From: Pseudomonadota bacterium
GTDB lineage: Bacteria > Pseudomonadota > Gammaproteobacteria > Burkholderiales > Burkholderiaceae_B
Assembly (NCBI GenBank): GCA_021793875.1
Contig: JAJYRX010000053.1
Span: forward strand, 1-8,667
Reading direction: 5' to 3'
DNA length: 8,667 nt
Part shown: piece by piece, positions 1-7,455 of the stretch
How positions within the stretch are numbered: position 1 is the first letter of the stretch
Layout: each line of letters begins with the position of its first letter
The notes under the pieces: generated by a model
Told to the model about the DNA's origin: nothing
Seen by the model: the letters and a program-made list of their open reading frames with translations, nothing else
Database searches by the model: none
Position numbers and translations under genes: made by a program

Positions 1-854
1 CCTTTGAGGTCGGTTCAGTTTTAAAACCATTTACCGCAGCTCTTGCTTTAGAAACAAATCGTATAAGTACAGACACAAAGTTCAACACCGGGAATGGGCG
101 TTATACGTACGCAGGTTCTGTAATATCCGATGTGAGTAAAAATGGTGTTATAGACCTTGCCGGTGTTCTGACCAAATCCAGCAATATAGGCATGACCATG
201 ATTTCTGAAGAGCTTACTTCAGAAGAAATGTGGAACAACTTTAATAACCTGGGCTTTGGACGTCAGCCCCAAACTAGCTTTCCTGGTGCTGCAACTGGTC
301 GCTTGCGTCCATGGAGTCGATGGAGACCCATAGAGCGTGCAACTATGGCTTATGGGTATGGGATTTCGGTTTCCTTGTTGCAGATTGCTCATGCGTATAC
401 ATCTCTTGCGCGTGATGGCGATATGGTATCTCTTAGTCTGGTAAGGCGTACAGGACAACCCACCAGCATACAAATTTATACACCAGAAGTGGCAAGAACT
501 ATAAGGTCAATGCTTGAGCTATCAATAAGTGAGAATACGGCAAGCCTTGCAAAGGTTCCAGGATACTCTGCCGGTGGGAAAAGTGGCACAGCCCGCAAAA
601 TAATTAATGGCCAGTATAGTAAGTCTGCTTATCGTAGTTCTTACGTTGGATTTGCTCCGGCCTCCGACCCCCGAATAGTAGTGGCGGTTATGGTAGATAA
701 CCCAAGTGCAGGTGCATATTACGGTGGTAGGGTAGCTGCACCGGTGTTCTCCAGTGTCGCAGGTCGAACTCTGCGTTTGCTTGGGGTTCAGCCAGATGCG
801 GAAGTTGAATCTCTGGTCGCGGTTGGTAGCGTAAATGGGGGGCAAGAGCAATGA
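1..854 (+). CDS. ftsI: Peptidoglycan D,D-transpeptidase FtsI (PBP3), C-terminal part
   Basis: The gene enters from the left edge, so only its last 283 complete codons are visible (first full codon at base 3, stop TGA at 852-854). FtsI is the septum-specific class B penicillin-binding protein; it cross-links peptide stems in the periplasm as the partner of FtsW. The visible part is most of the transpeptidase domain. The nucleophile motif SxxK reads SVLK at bases 15-26, within FEVGSVLKPF. The second motif SSN is at 177-185. The third motif is KSGT at 579-590; serine replaces the more common threonine of KTGT, as also seen in Pseudomonas PBP3. The domain continues through a YVGFAP strand, and the protein ends in a short polar tail. 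The GTG at base 132 is an internal valine codon, not the start. The stop overlaps the murE-murF start by four bases (ATGA). The membrane anchor and the dimerization domain lie outside the window. Confidence 0.96.
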   Translation, partial: FEVGSVLKPFTAALALETNRISTDTKFNTGNGRYTYAGSVISDVSKNGVIDLAGVLTKSSNIGMTMISEELTSEEMWNNFNNLGFGRQPQTSFPGAATGRLRPWSRWRPIERATMAYGYGISVSLLQIAHAYTSLARDGDMVSLSLVRRTGQPTSIQIYTPEVARTIRSMLELSISENTASLAKVPGYSAGGKSGTARKIINGQYSKSAYRSSYVGFAPASDPRIVVAVMVDNPSAGAYYGGRVAAPVFSSVAGRTLRLLGVQPDAEVESLVAVGSVNGGQEQ

Positions 855-3634
855 ACTCGTATGAAATAATTGCTTGGCTAGGAAAACATGTAGGGCGCGG
901 AGCTGACCTGTGCATGGACTCACGTCAAATAAAGCCTGGAGATGTGTTTTTCGCTATGCAAGGCGCTCAATCCAGCGGCACAGAGTTTATTGCTGATGCT
1001 ATACAGAAAGGTGCTGCAGCGATAATTTCAGAGTCTGAATCTGTTGTTAAGCAAGATTACACAGTCCCTCATGTGCAAGTGCGTGATCTTAGGGGAATTC
1101 TAGGCTATGTTGCGCATCACTGGTACCGAGAGCCGTCTCATGCTGTAACTGTAGTTGCGGTAACGGGAACTAACGGTAAAACCACCTGTGTTAATTGGAT
1201 AGCAGCTGCGCTTAATGCACAGGGCTTACCTTGCGGAACCATAGGAACCTTAGGCGTGGCTTGTCCTGATGGTCGTAATCTGGGTGGCGATCTTACCACT
1301 CCGGATGTATTAACCATGCATCGAAGTTTAGCAGAGCTGCGGGACGCAGGTGCTGCAGTGGTGGCTCTTGAAGCCTCGTCTATAGGTATAGATCAGGGAA
1401 GGCTTGATCAGGTCAAAATTGAAATAGCCGCTTTTACAAATCTTACACACGACCATCTTGACTACCACAAAAGCCTTGAGGAATATAAACAAGCTAAATT
1501 TAAGCTCTTTAAGCGCCACAATCTAGGTGCGGCCGTGGTTAACCTGGACGACGAGGTGGGTAGGGAGCTATTAGATACCTTAAGCTTGCCCTCACCGATT
1601 ACATACTCATTACAACAAGAAACTAATGCCGACATACAGGCTAACGATGTGCAGGCAAGTGGCTACGGTCTAGTGTTTAATCTCAAAACCCCAAGGGGTA
1701 GCTCACAGTTGCTTACACGCTTGGTTGGTGTACACAACATATCCAACCTTCTTTTGGTTGCCGCGGTGCTAAGGCAGCTAGGTTGGGGTATGTCCAGAAC
1801 AGTACGTACGCTTGGGGCTCTTACGCCAGTTGATGGTCGTTTAGAGGTTGTTGAGGCGCCCGAATGTGGGTCTGGAGGTTCAGCACCCATGGTCGTTGTT
1901 GACTATTCTCATACACCTGACTCACTTGAACGTGCTCTTATAGCTTTGCGTGATACAGCCAATGCTCGTGCAGGCAGTCTGATTTGCGTGTTTGGTTGTG
2001 GTGGATCTAGAGATCCAAGTAAACGTCCTGTAATGGGCAAAATAGCTGAAAAACACGCTGATAGAGTAATTGTCACTAACGACAACCCCAGGGATGAGGA
2101 CGCAAAATCTATTGCTCAACAGATAATTGCAGGAATGGAACAAAAGCCAGAGGTTGAGCTTGATCGGGCTAGAGCAATACTTTCATCTATATGGCAGGCT
2201 AGCGATAAAGACGTTATTTTAATTGCCGGCAAAGGCCATGAAACCACTCAGGAATTTGCTGATAGAACAATTGTTTTTGATGATCGTGAATGGGCCCGGC
2301 TAGCTCTTATGTTCCTAAAGAATGTGTCATTGTCTACTGACACTAGAAGTATTGAGTCGGGTCAGGTGTTCTGGGCAATTAAGGGAGATCATTTTGATGG
2401 TCACGATTACCTTGATGCAGCATGTATGGCGGGGGCCTGTGCCGCTGTAGTAAACATTAAGAATCCTGCGGTTCCGTTGTATCAGGTTCAGGTTAACAAT
2501 ACTCGAAACGCTCTTGCGATTTGCGCTGAGCTCTGGCGCAAGCGTTTCAATATCCCCGTTATAGGTATAACTGGCAGTAACGGCAAAACAACTACTAAAG
2601 AAATGATTGCCAGCATTCTTAGGTGCTGGCAGAACGATCATGTTTTAGCAACTATTGGTAACTTGAACAATGATCTAGGCGTACCATTAACTTTATTGCG
2701 GCTAAAGTCTGAGCACTTAGTTGCAGCGGTTGAAATGGGTATGAATCAGCCAGGTGAGATTAGTGCTTTAAGCAAAATTGCTCAGCCTACAGTTGGTCTT
2801 ATAACTAACGCTCAGCGAGAGCATCAGGAGTTTATGCGTACTGTTGATGCAGTGGCACAGGAAAATGGTAGCGTTCTAGAGGCTCTGCCGGAATCAGGTT
2901 TTGCTGTAATTCCTGGTGATGACCCTTATACAGAGTTATGGCTGGGTTTATCTGCTTCGAGCAACACAGTCACTTTTGGGTTCGATTCTAACTGCAGCGT
3001 TTATGCTGATTCAATCAAGGTACAAAAAGATAGAACAGAGTTTGTGCTTAATACGCCGGTGGGGTCAGAGTCTGTAGTGCTACGTGTGCGCGGTCACCAT
3101 AATCTACGTAATGCTTTGGCAGCAGCTTCCTGTGCAGTTGCCGTCGATGTTCCGTTACCCATTATAGTGCGTGGGCTACAGTCTTTTAATCCGGTAGATG
3201 GGCGTTTGTATTTCCATGATCTTCCCGATGGTCGTCAACTTATTGATGATACATATAATGCCAACCCTGATTCAGTAAGAGCTGCTATAGACGTATTAGC
3301 AGAGTTGCCTTCTCCAAAGGTTTTGGTGCTCGGAAATATGGCCGAGGTTGGTGAAGATTACCAAGCTGTACATGCTGAGGTTGGTGAATATGCACAACAG
3401 TGCGGTATTGATGTGTTAATTACATTAGGGGATCACTCCGCTTTCTCGGCGCAGGCATTTGGTGAGAACGCATATCCATTTGAGTCTATAAACGATTTGT
3501 CAGAACTGCTATTTAAACAGTTACCGGCTAATGTGCTGGTCAAAGGCTCACGCAGCTCCAGGATGGAGCGTGTGGTTGCTGCGCTTAAAGAGCATACAGA
3601 CAACCTTGCAGAAGGGGATGATAATGCTTCTTGA
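851..3634 (+). CDS. murE-murF: Bifunctional MurE-MurF ligase (meso-DAP-adding plus D-Ala-D-Ala-adding)
   Basis: One uninterrupted 927-residue frame carries two complete Mur ligases that act in the cytoplasm. Residues 1 to about 485 are MurE (UDP-MurNAc-tripeptide synthetase): nucleotide-sugar-binding DSR..PGDVFFAMQG at 23-38, P-loop TGTNGKTT at 105-112, TNLTHDHLDYH at 196-206, the probable carbamylated lysine in QAKFKLF near 216, GCGGSRD at 382-388, DNPR at 411-414 and GKGHE at 460-464. DNPR is the known signature for meso-diaminopimelate rather than lysine. Residues from about 490 to 927 are MurF (UDP-MurNAc-pentapeptide synthetase): STDTRS at 495-500, P-loop TGSNGKTT at 574-581, VEMGMNQPGEI at 627-637, DDTYNANPDS at 799-808, LGNMAEVGE at 827-835 and KGSRSSRME at 898-906. 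The start ATG overlaps the ftsI stop, and a G-run at 837-842 sits eight bases upstream. A fused MurE-MurF is documented in Bordetella pertussis. Both active sites look intact, so both activities are expected (inference). Confidence 0.97.
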   Translation: MNSYEIIAWLGKHVGRGADLCMDSRQIKPGDVFFAMQGAQSSGTEFIADAIQKGAAAIISESESVVKQDYTVPHVQVRDLRGILGYVAHHWYREPSHAVTVVAVTGTNGKTTCVNWIAAALNAQGLPCGTIGTLGVACPDGRNLGGDLTTPDVLTMHRSLAELRDAGAAVVALEASSIGIDQGRLDQVKIEIAAFTNLTHDHLDYHKSLEEYKQAKFKLFKRHNLGAAVVNLDDEVGRELLDTLSLPSPITYSLQQETNADIQANDVQASGYGLVFNLKTPRGSSQLLTRLVGVHNISNLLLVAAVLRQLGWGMSRTVRTLGALTPVDGRLEVVEAPECGSGGSAPMVVVDYSHTPDSLERALIALRDTANARAGSLICVFGCGGSRDPSKRPVMGKIAEKHADRVIVTNDNPRDEDAKSIAQQIIAGMEQKPEVELDRARAILSSIWQASDKDVILIAGKGHETTQEFADRTIVFDDREWARLALMFLKNVSLSTDTRSIESGQVFWAIKGDHFDGHDYLDAACMAGACAAVVNIKNPAVPLYQVQVNNTRNALAICAELWRKRFNIPVIGITGSNGKTTTKEMIASILRCWQNDHVLATIGNLNNDLGVPLTLLRLKSEHLVAAVEMGMNQPGEISALSKIAQPTVGLITNAQREHQEFMRTVDAVAQENGSVLEALPESGFAVIPGDDPYTELWLGLSASSNTVTFGFDSNCSVYADSIKVQKDRTEFVLNTPVGSESVVLRVRGHHNLRNALAAASCAVAVDVPLPIIVRGLQSFNPVDGRLYFHDLPDGRQLIDDTYNANPDSVRAAIDVLAELPSPKVLVLGNMAEVGEDYQAVHAEVGEYAQQCGIDVLITLGDHSAFSAQAFGENAYPFESINDLSELLFKQLPANVLVKGSRSSRMERVVAALKEHTDNLAEGDDNAS
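3612..3617 (+). promoter_or_regulatory. Ribosome binding site deciding the mraY start
   Basis: AAGGGG lies six bases before the ATG at 3624, inside the end of murE-murF. It favours the ATG at 3624, whose product begins MLLELARWLAE like other MraY proteins. The in-frame ATG at 3618 abuts the motif and is too close to it, and the one at 3531 adds a 31-residue leader with no family resemblance. Confidence 0.65.
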
Positions 3635-4796
3635 GCTTGCGCGCTGGTTAGCTGAATCACACTTCAGAACATTCGCTGTTTTCGAATACATAACTTTGCG
3701 GGCAGTTATGGCTAGTGCTACCGCCTTATTAATAGGTTTGGTTGCGGGGCCTGCCGTTATACGTAAGCTAACTGAGTTGAAAATTGGCCAGGCCGTGCGT
3801 GACTATGGTCCTAAAAGTCATTTACAAAAGACAGGCACACCCACCATGGGCGGGGCACTAATACTTATATCAATAGCGGTTAGCACATTACTATGGGCCG
3901 ACTGGACCAATCGCTTTGTATGGGTGGTGCTGTTAGTGACCTTTGGTTTTGGCTGGATAGGCTGGGCTGACGATTATAAAAAAGTGGTAAACCGTGATCC
4001 CGAGGGAATGTCATCGCGACAAAAGTTCTTCTGGCAGGCGCTTATTGGCATAGTTGCTTCTATTTATCTTAGCTTTGCTGTATCTGCACCTGCTAACGCA
4101 GAATTATGGCCACTGTTTCGTGACTGGGTGCTAAGCGGGTTCACAATGCCGCTACCAACTAGGGCAGACCTAATTGTTCCATTCTTCAAGTCCGTGAGCT
4201 ATCCGTTAGGAGTTTTTGGGTTTGTTGCCCTTACTTGGTTCGTGATTGTTGGCACTAGTAATGCGGTTAACCTTACCGACGGCCTAGACGGGCTAGCAAT
4301 TATGCCTACTGTAATGGTGGGAGCGGCATTAGGAATTTTTGCCTATGTTGTTGGGCGGGTTGATTATTCAAAATACTTGTTGTTCCCTTATATTCCTGGC
4401 GCATCCGAGCTAATGGTTATTTGTGCCGCAATAGGCGGGGCAGGGCTCGCATTTTTATGGTTTAACGCATATCCAGCACAAGTTTTTATGGGGGACGTTG
4501 GAGCTCTTGCGCTTGGCGGGGCTTTGGGAACTATTGCGGTAATAGTTCGACAGGAAATAGTTTTATTCATTATGGGAGGTGTGTTTGTAGCTGAAACATT
4601 GTCGGTAATGATGCAGGTTGTTTGGTTTAAATACACCAAGAAACGTTATGGAGAAGGGCGGCGCATTTTCCGGATGGCTCCATTGCATCATCATTTTGAG
4701 GTAACTGGCTGGAAAGAAACTCAGGTGGTAGTCCGCTTTTGGATTATTACCATGATGCTGGTTCTTATTGGACTCTCGAGTCTTAAGTTGCGATGA
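3624..4796 (+). CDS. mraY: Phospho-N-acetylmuramoyl-pentapeptide transferase MraY
   Basis: MraY is the inner-membrane enzyme that transfers phospho-MurNAc-pentapeptide from UDP to undecaprenyl phosphate, giving lipid I. The product from the chosen start has 390 residues. About ten hydrophobic segments are visible (roughly 22-42, 74-92, 97-115, 136-155, 194-212, 222-245, 261-280, 292-308, 310-332 and 370-388). Diagnostic motifs are KTGTPTMGG at 69-77, the WADDYKK loop with the Asp pair at 116-117, NLTDGLDG at 216-223, the catalytic-type Asp 291 in VFMGDVG, and the HHH motif at 355-357 in MAPLHHHFE. It is about 30 residues longer than E. coli MraY (360); the extra sequence lies mainly around 155-195, as is usual in betaproteobacteria. 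The start overlaps the end of murE-murF by 11 bases, and the TGA overlaps the murD ATG by four. A frame open from 3531 exists, but the extra N-terminus is just murF sequence read in another frame. Confidence 0.96.
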   Translation: MLLELARWLAESHFRTFAVFEYITLRAVMASATALLIGLVAGPAVIRKLTELKIGQAVRDYGPKSHLQKTGTPTMGGALILISIAVSTLLWADWTNRFVWVVLLVTFGFGWIGWADDYKKVVNRDPEGMSSRQKFFWQALIGIVASIYLSFAVSAPANAELWPLFRDWVLSGFTMPLPTRADLIVPFFKSVSYPLGVFGFVALTWFVIVGTSNAVNLTDGLDGLAIMPTVMVGAALGIFAYVVGRVDYSKYLLFPYIPGASELMVICAAIGGAGLAFLWFNAYPAQVFMGDVGALALGGALGTIAVIVRQEIVLFIMGGVFVAETLSVMMQVVWFKYTKKRYGEGRRIFRMAPLHHHFEVTGWKETQVVVRFWIITMMLVLIGLSSLKLR

Positions 4797-6268
4797 AAAA
4801 CTGGACGTTTAACTCTGTAAAAGATTTGGGGAACATACTTGTAGCAGGTATGGGCCAAACCGGTATTGCCGCAGCCCTATGGTGTATGCAGCATGGCGGT
4901 AATGTGCGTCTAGCCGATAGCCGCAATAGTCCTGATGGTCTGCAACTTATAAAAAATAGTCCATATATAAATGAGCCTGATATCTTATTAGGCGACAATG
5001 CCTTCACGCTAGATGCTATAGACAAGATAGATACATTGGTTGTTAGCCCAGGGCTATCGCCAGTTGGTGGTTTGCTAGGACCAATGGTTCAGGCAGCTCG
5101 CGATGGAGGTCTAGACATAGTAGGCGAGACTGAAATATTTGCAAGAGCCCTAGCTGATATGTCAGATCAGGGGTACAACCCCAAGGTTGTAGCAATAAGT
5201 GGCACCAATGGTAAAACCACAGTCACTGTTATGACACATAAGCTGGCAGAAGCCAGTGGAATATCGTCTGTTGTGGCGGGCAATATTAGTCCGTCGACTT
5301 TAGAGGCTCTAATGTTACATATAAAAAATAATACCCTTCCCGAGCTATGGGTGTTAGAGCTATCTAGTTTTCAACTTCATACCACAAGCAGCCTTAAGCT
5401 TAATGCCTGCGCACTTCTGAATATAGGGCAAGATCACATAGATTGGCATGGCAGTATGCATGCCTACATAGAAGATAAAGCTCGTATTCTTGAAATGAGC
5501 AATACGATTGTTTTTAATCGTAGCGATTCCATTGTTAAATCCATGGTTGAAGAGGTGGATTCAAGCAAGACACTAATTAGCTTTGGCAATGACAGTCCAT
5601 GTAATGGTGGTGATTTAGGCATATGTACTCACGACGGCATGTCATGGGTATGCTGTCACGGAAAGTTGATTGATGAGAGTCTAAATGACTTAATGCCTGT
5701 AGAGGCTCTTAAAGTGCGTGGGTCGCATAATGTGTTAAACGCCCAAGCAGCCATTATGCTAGCGCTAGAGTCGGGTGCCAATATTGCCCCCGTGTTACAT
5801 GCAATACGTGAATATGAAGGAGAGTCTCACCGCACCGAGTATGTGCGTACAGTAGGCGGAATAGATTTCATAAACGATAGTAAAGGTACCAACGTAGATG
5901 CCACTGTTGCAGCAATAAATGGTTTTGACAGGCCTCTTATATTAATTGCGGGCGGTTTGGCAAAAGGGCAAGATTTCACGCCTCTTGCTAAAGCGGCATC
6001 CAATGGAAGTGTTAAGCATGTAGTCCTTATAGGGGTAGATGCGAATACTTTGCACAGTGTTCTATCCAAGGCCGGAATAAATTGTAGTTTTGCCGACGAT
6101 ATGTTTAGTGCCGTAGCAATGGCATTTGATAAGGCTGTATCTGGAGATGCAGTCATTCTGTCGCCAGCATGTGCAAGCATGGACATGTTTGATAACTATG
6201 TTCACAGGGGGCAAAGCTTTGTCTCCGCAGTGCGTGAGATTGCATTAGATCATGGGGAGGTGGCGTAA
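4793..6268 (+). CDS. murD: UDP-N-acetylmuramoyl-L-alanine--D-glutamate ligase MurD
   Basis: MurD is the cytoplasmic ATP-dependent ligase that adds D-glutamate to UDP-MurNAc-L-Ala. The 491-residue product has the three Mur ligase domains. First is an N-terminal Rossmann-like UDP-binding fold with ILVAGMGQTG at 15-24 and VVSPGLSP at 83-90. Next is the ATPase domain with P-loop SGTNGKTT at 136-143, GNIS at 163-166, LELSSFQL at 188-195, QDHIDWHG at 213-220 and a probable carbamylated lysine at 229 (EDKARIL). Last is the C-terminal domain with HR at 346-347, NDSKGTN at 361-367, LIAGGLAKGQDF at 384-395 and LSPACASMDMFDNY at 456-469. It is longer than E. coli MurD (438 residues); much of the surplus seems to be in loops near 115-130, 170-185 and 245-300. 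The start forms ATGA with the mraY stop, and no good Shine-Dalgarno sequence precedes it, so translation is probably coupled to mraY. The TAA shares one base with the ftsW ATG. Confidence 0.96.
   Translation: MKNWTFNSVKDLGNILVAGMGQTGIAAALWCMQHGGNVRLADSRNSPDGLQLIKNSPYINEPDILLGDNAFTLDAIDKIDTLVVSPGLSPVGGLLGPMVQAARDGGLDIVGETEIFARALADMSDQGYNPKVVAISGTNGKTTVTVMTHKLAEASGISSVVAGNISPSTLEALMLHIKNNTLPELWVLELSSFQLHTTSSLKLNACALLNIGQDHIDWHGSMHAYIEDKARILEMSNTIVFNRSDSIVKSMVEEVDSSKTLISFGNDSPCNGGDLGICTHDGMSWVCCHGKLIDESLNDLMPVEALKVRGSHNVLNAQAAIMLALESGANIAPVLHAIREYEGESHRTEYVRTVGGIDFINDSKGTNVDATVAAINGFDRPLILIAGGLAKGQDFTPLAKAASNGSVKHVVLIGVDANTLHSVLSKAGINCSFADDMFSAVAMAFDKAVSGDAVILSPACASMDMFDNYVHRGQSFVSAVREIALDHGEVA
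6254..6260 (+). promoter_or_regulatory. Strong ribosome binding site for ftsW
   Basis: GGGGAGG lies seven bases upstream of the ftsW ATG at 6268, inside the last codons of murD. It is among the best Shine-Dalgarno matches in the window and supports the ATG that overlaps the murD TAA by one base. Confidence 0.7.
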
Positions 6269-7455
6269 TGGCTAATGAGCAAACAGCAGCCCTCAATGCA
6301 ATTCGCCCCGGACGTACTAATATGCCGGCTGTAGATCATCAGCTAATAATTGCAGTGTCAGTGTTGTTGCTGTTCGGTTTGCTAATGGTTTACTCAGCAT
6401 CTATAGCGCTGGCAGATGGCCCCCGGTACGCTAGCTATGGTCAGTATTACTTTGTTGTCCGCCATGCAGTATTCCTTCTGCTAGGTGTTTTTGTTGCTCT
6501 TATGGTTGCAAACGTGCCCATGGATGTTTGGCAGCGTTATGCAATACCAATATTCCTTATTTCTGTTCTATTGCTTACCTTGGTGCTAGTGCCTGGAATA
6601 GGTCGTGAGGTAAATGGCGCTAGGCGGTGGTTACCACTTGGTCTTATAAATTTACAACCTTCAGAGCTAATGAAGGTTGCTATAGTTCTTTATGCAGCAG
6701 ACTATACGGTGCGTAAACAGCAACATATCAAGTCTATTTGGCGTGGGTTTGCGCCAATGGCCTGTATGTTAGGTGTTGTAGGTATGCTCCTATTACTTGA
6801 GCCGGACCTTGGTGCTGCAATAGTAATACTTCTCATAGCCATGGGCATATTGTTTGTGGGAGGCATAAAGCGCAGCCTGTTTACAGGCCTAATAACATTT
6901 CTTATGTTTGCGTTTTTGATGCTCATATGGCTTTCCCCTTGGAGACGGGAGCGCCTATTTGCTTACTTAGACCCATGGAACCCAGACAATGCCTATGGCA
7001 GTGCATACCAGCTATCGCATTCGTTAATTGCTTTTGGACGTGGTGAGTGGTTTGGAGTAGGGCTTGGGGCTAGCATAGAAAAACTTCATTACCTGCCCGA
7101 AGCTCATACTGACTTCATAGCTGCAGTTGTCGGTGAAGAGTTGGGTTTTGTCGGGCTTATGTTTTTAATAGGCCTGTTTTGTTTCATTATTTTGCGTGGT
7201 TTTGATATAGGCCGTCAGGCCATAGCGTCCGACCGCATATTTAGTGGACTGGTTGCCCAAGGTGTGGTCATTTGGTTCGGCTTGCAGGCATTTATAAATA
7301 TAGGTGTATGTCTAGGGTTGTTGCCTACTAAGGGTCTTACCCTTCCAATGGTTAGTTATGGTGGTTCAGGAATAGTAATGAACCTTGCTGCAGTTGCTCT
7401 GTTAGTTAGAGTTGATTACGAGAACCGTAGAATGATGAGAGGTAAACGGCCATGA
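6268..7455 (+). CDS. ftsW: Septal peptidoglycan polymerase FtsW (SEDS family)
   Basis: FtsW is the divisome SEDS glycosyltransferase. It polymerises lipid II into glycan strands at the septum, working with the transpeptidase FtsI encoded at the start of the window. The 395-residue product has a cytoplasmic N-terminus of about 24 residues and about ten hydrophobic segments (for example 25-45, 66-83, 92-112, 161-178, 181-199, 204-222, 295-311, 328-348 and 358-380). Recognisable signatures are LMVYSAS at 39-45, GARRWLPLG at 117-125, LQPSELMK at 129-136, EPDLG at 178-182, DPWNP at 235-239, YQLSHSLIAFGRGEWFG at 247-263, and the loop PEAHTDFI at 277-284 with the presumed catalytic Asp 282. LPTKGLTLPMVSYGGSG at 352-368 is the typical C-terminal signature. 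The choice of FtsW over the paralogue RodA rests on the location between murD and murG. A strong ribosome binding site precedes the start, and the TGA overlaps the murG ATG by four bases. Confidence 0.96.
   Translation: MANEQTAALNAIRPGRTNMPAVDHQLIIAVSVLLLFGLLMVYSASIALADGPRYASYGQYYFVVRHAVFLLLGVFVALMVANVPMDVWQRYAIPIFLISVLLLTLVLVPGIGREVNGARRWLPLGLINLQPSELMKVAIVLYAADYTVRKQQHIKSIWRGFAPMACMLGVVGMLLLLEPDLGAAIVILLIAMGILFVGGIKRSLFTGLITFLMFAFLMLIWLSPWRRERLFAYLDPWNPDNAYGSAYQLSHSLIAFGRGEWFGVGLGASIEKLHYLPEAHTDFIAAVVGEELGFVGLMFLIGLFCFIILRGFDIGRQAIASDRIFSGLVAQGVVIWFGLQAFINIGVCLGLLPTKGLTLPMVSYGGSGIVMNLAAVALLVRVDYENRRMMRGKRP
7437..7442 (+). promoter_or_regulatory. Ribosome binding site for murG
   Basis: GAGAGG lies nine bases before the murG ATG at 7452, within the last codons of ftsW. 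The match and spacing are reasonable, and they support the ATG that overlaps the ftsW stop. Confidence 0.55.

Noticed and set aside
132..134. GTG at 132 as a gene start
   Set aside because: The frame stays open to the left edge and the upstream codons encode the FtsI SxxK motif, so this is an internal valine codon.
522..923. 133-codon antisense open frame across the ftsI/murE junction
   Set aside because: It is opposite two firmly identified genes, shows no recognisable family motif or plausible start context, and reads as a shadow of the + strand coding sequence.
2003..2016. Perfect inverted repeat GGATCT-AG-AGATCC
   Set aside because: It lies within the codons for the conserved MurE motif GCGGSRD, has a loop of only two bases and no T-run, so it is neither a plausible terminator nor a convincing operator.
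3531..3623. Extended N-terminus for MraY from the ATG at 3531
   Set aside because: The extra 31 residues are the overlapping murF sequence read in another frame and do not resemble the MraY N-terminus; a good ribosome binding site precedes 3624 instead.
5827..6186. 119-codon antisense open frame inside murD
   Set aside because: It mirrors the conserved C-terminal domain of MurD on the + strand and has no independent support.
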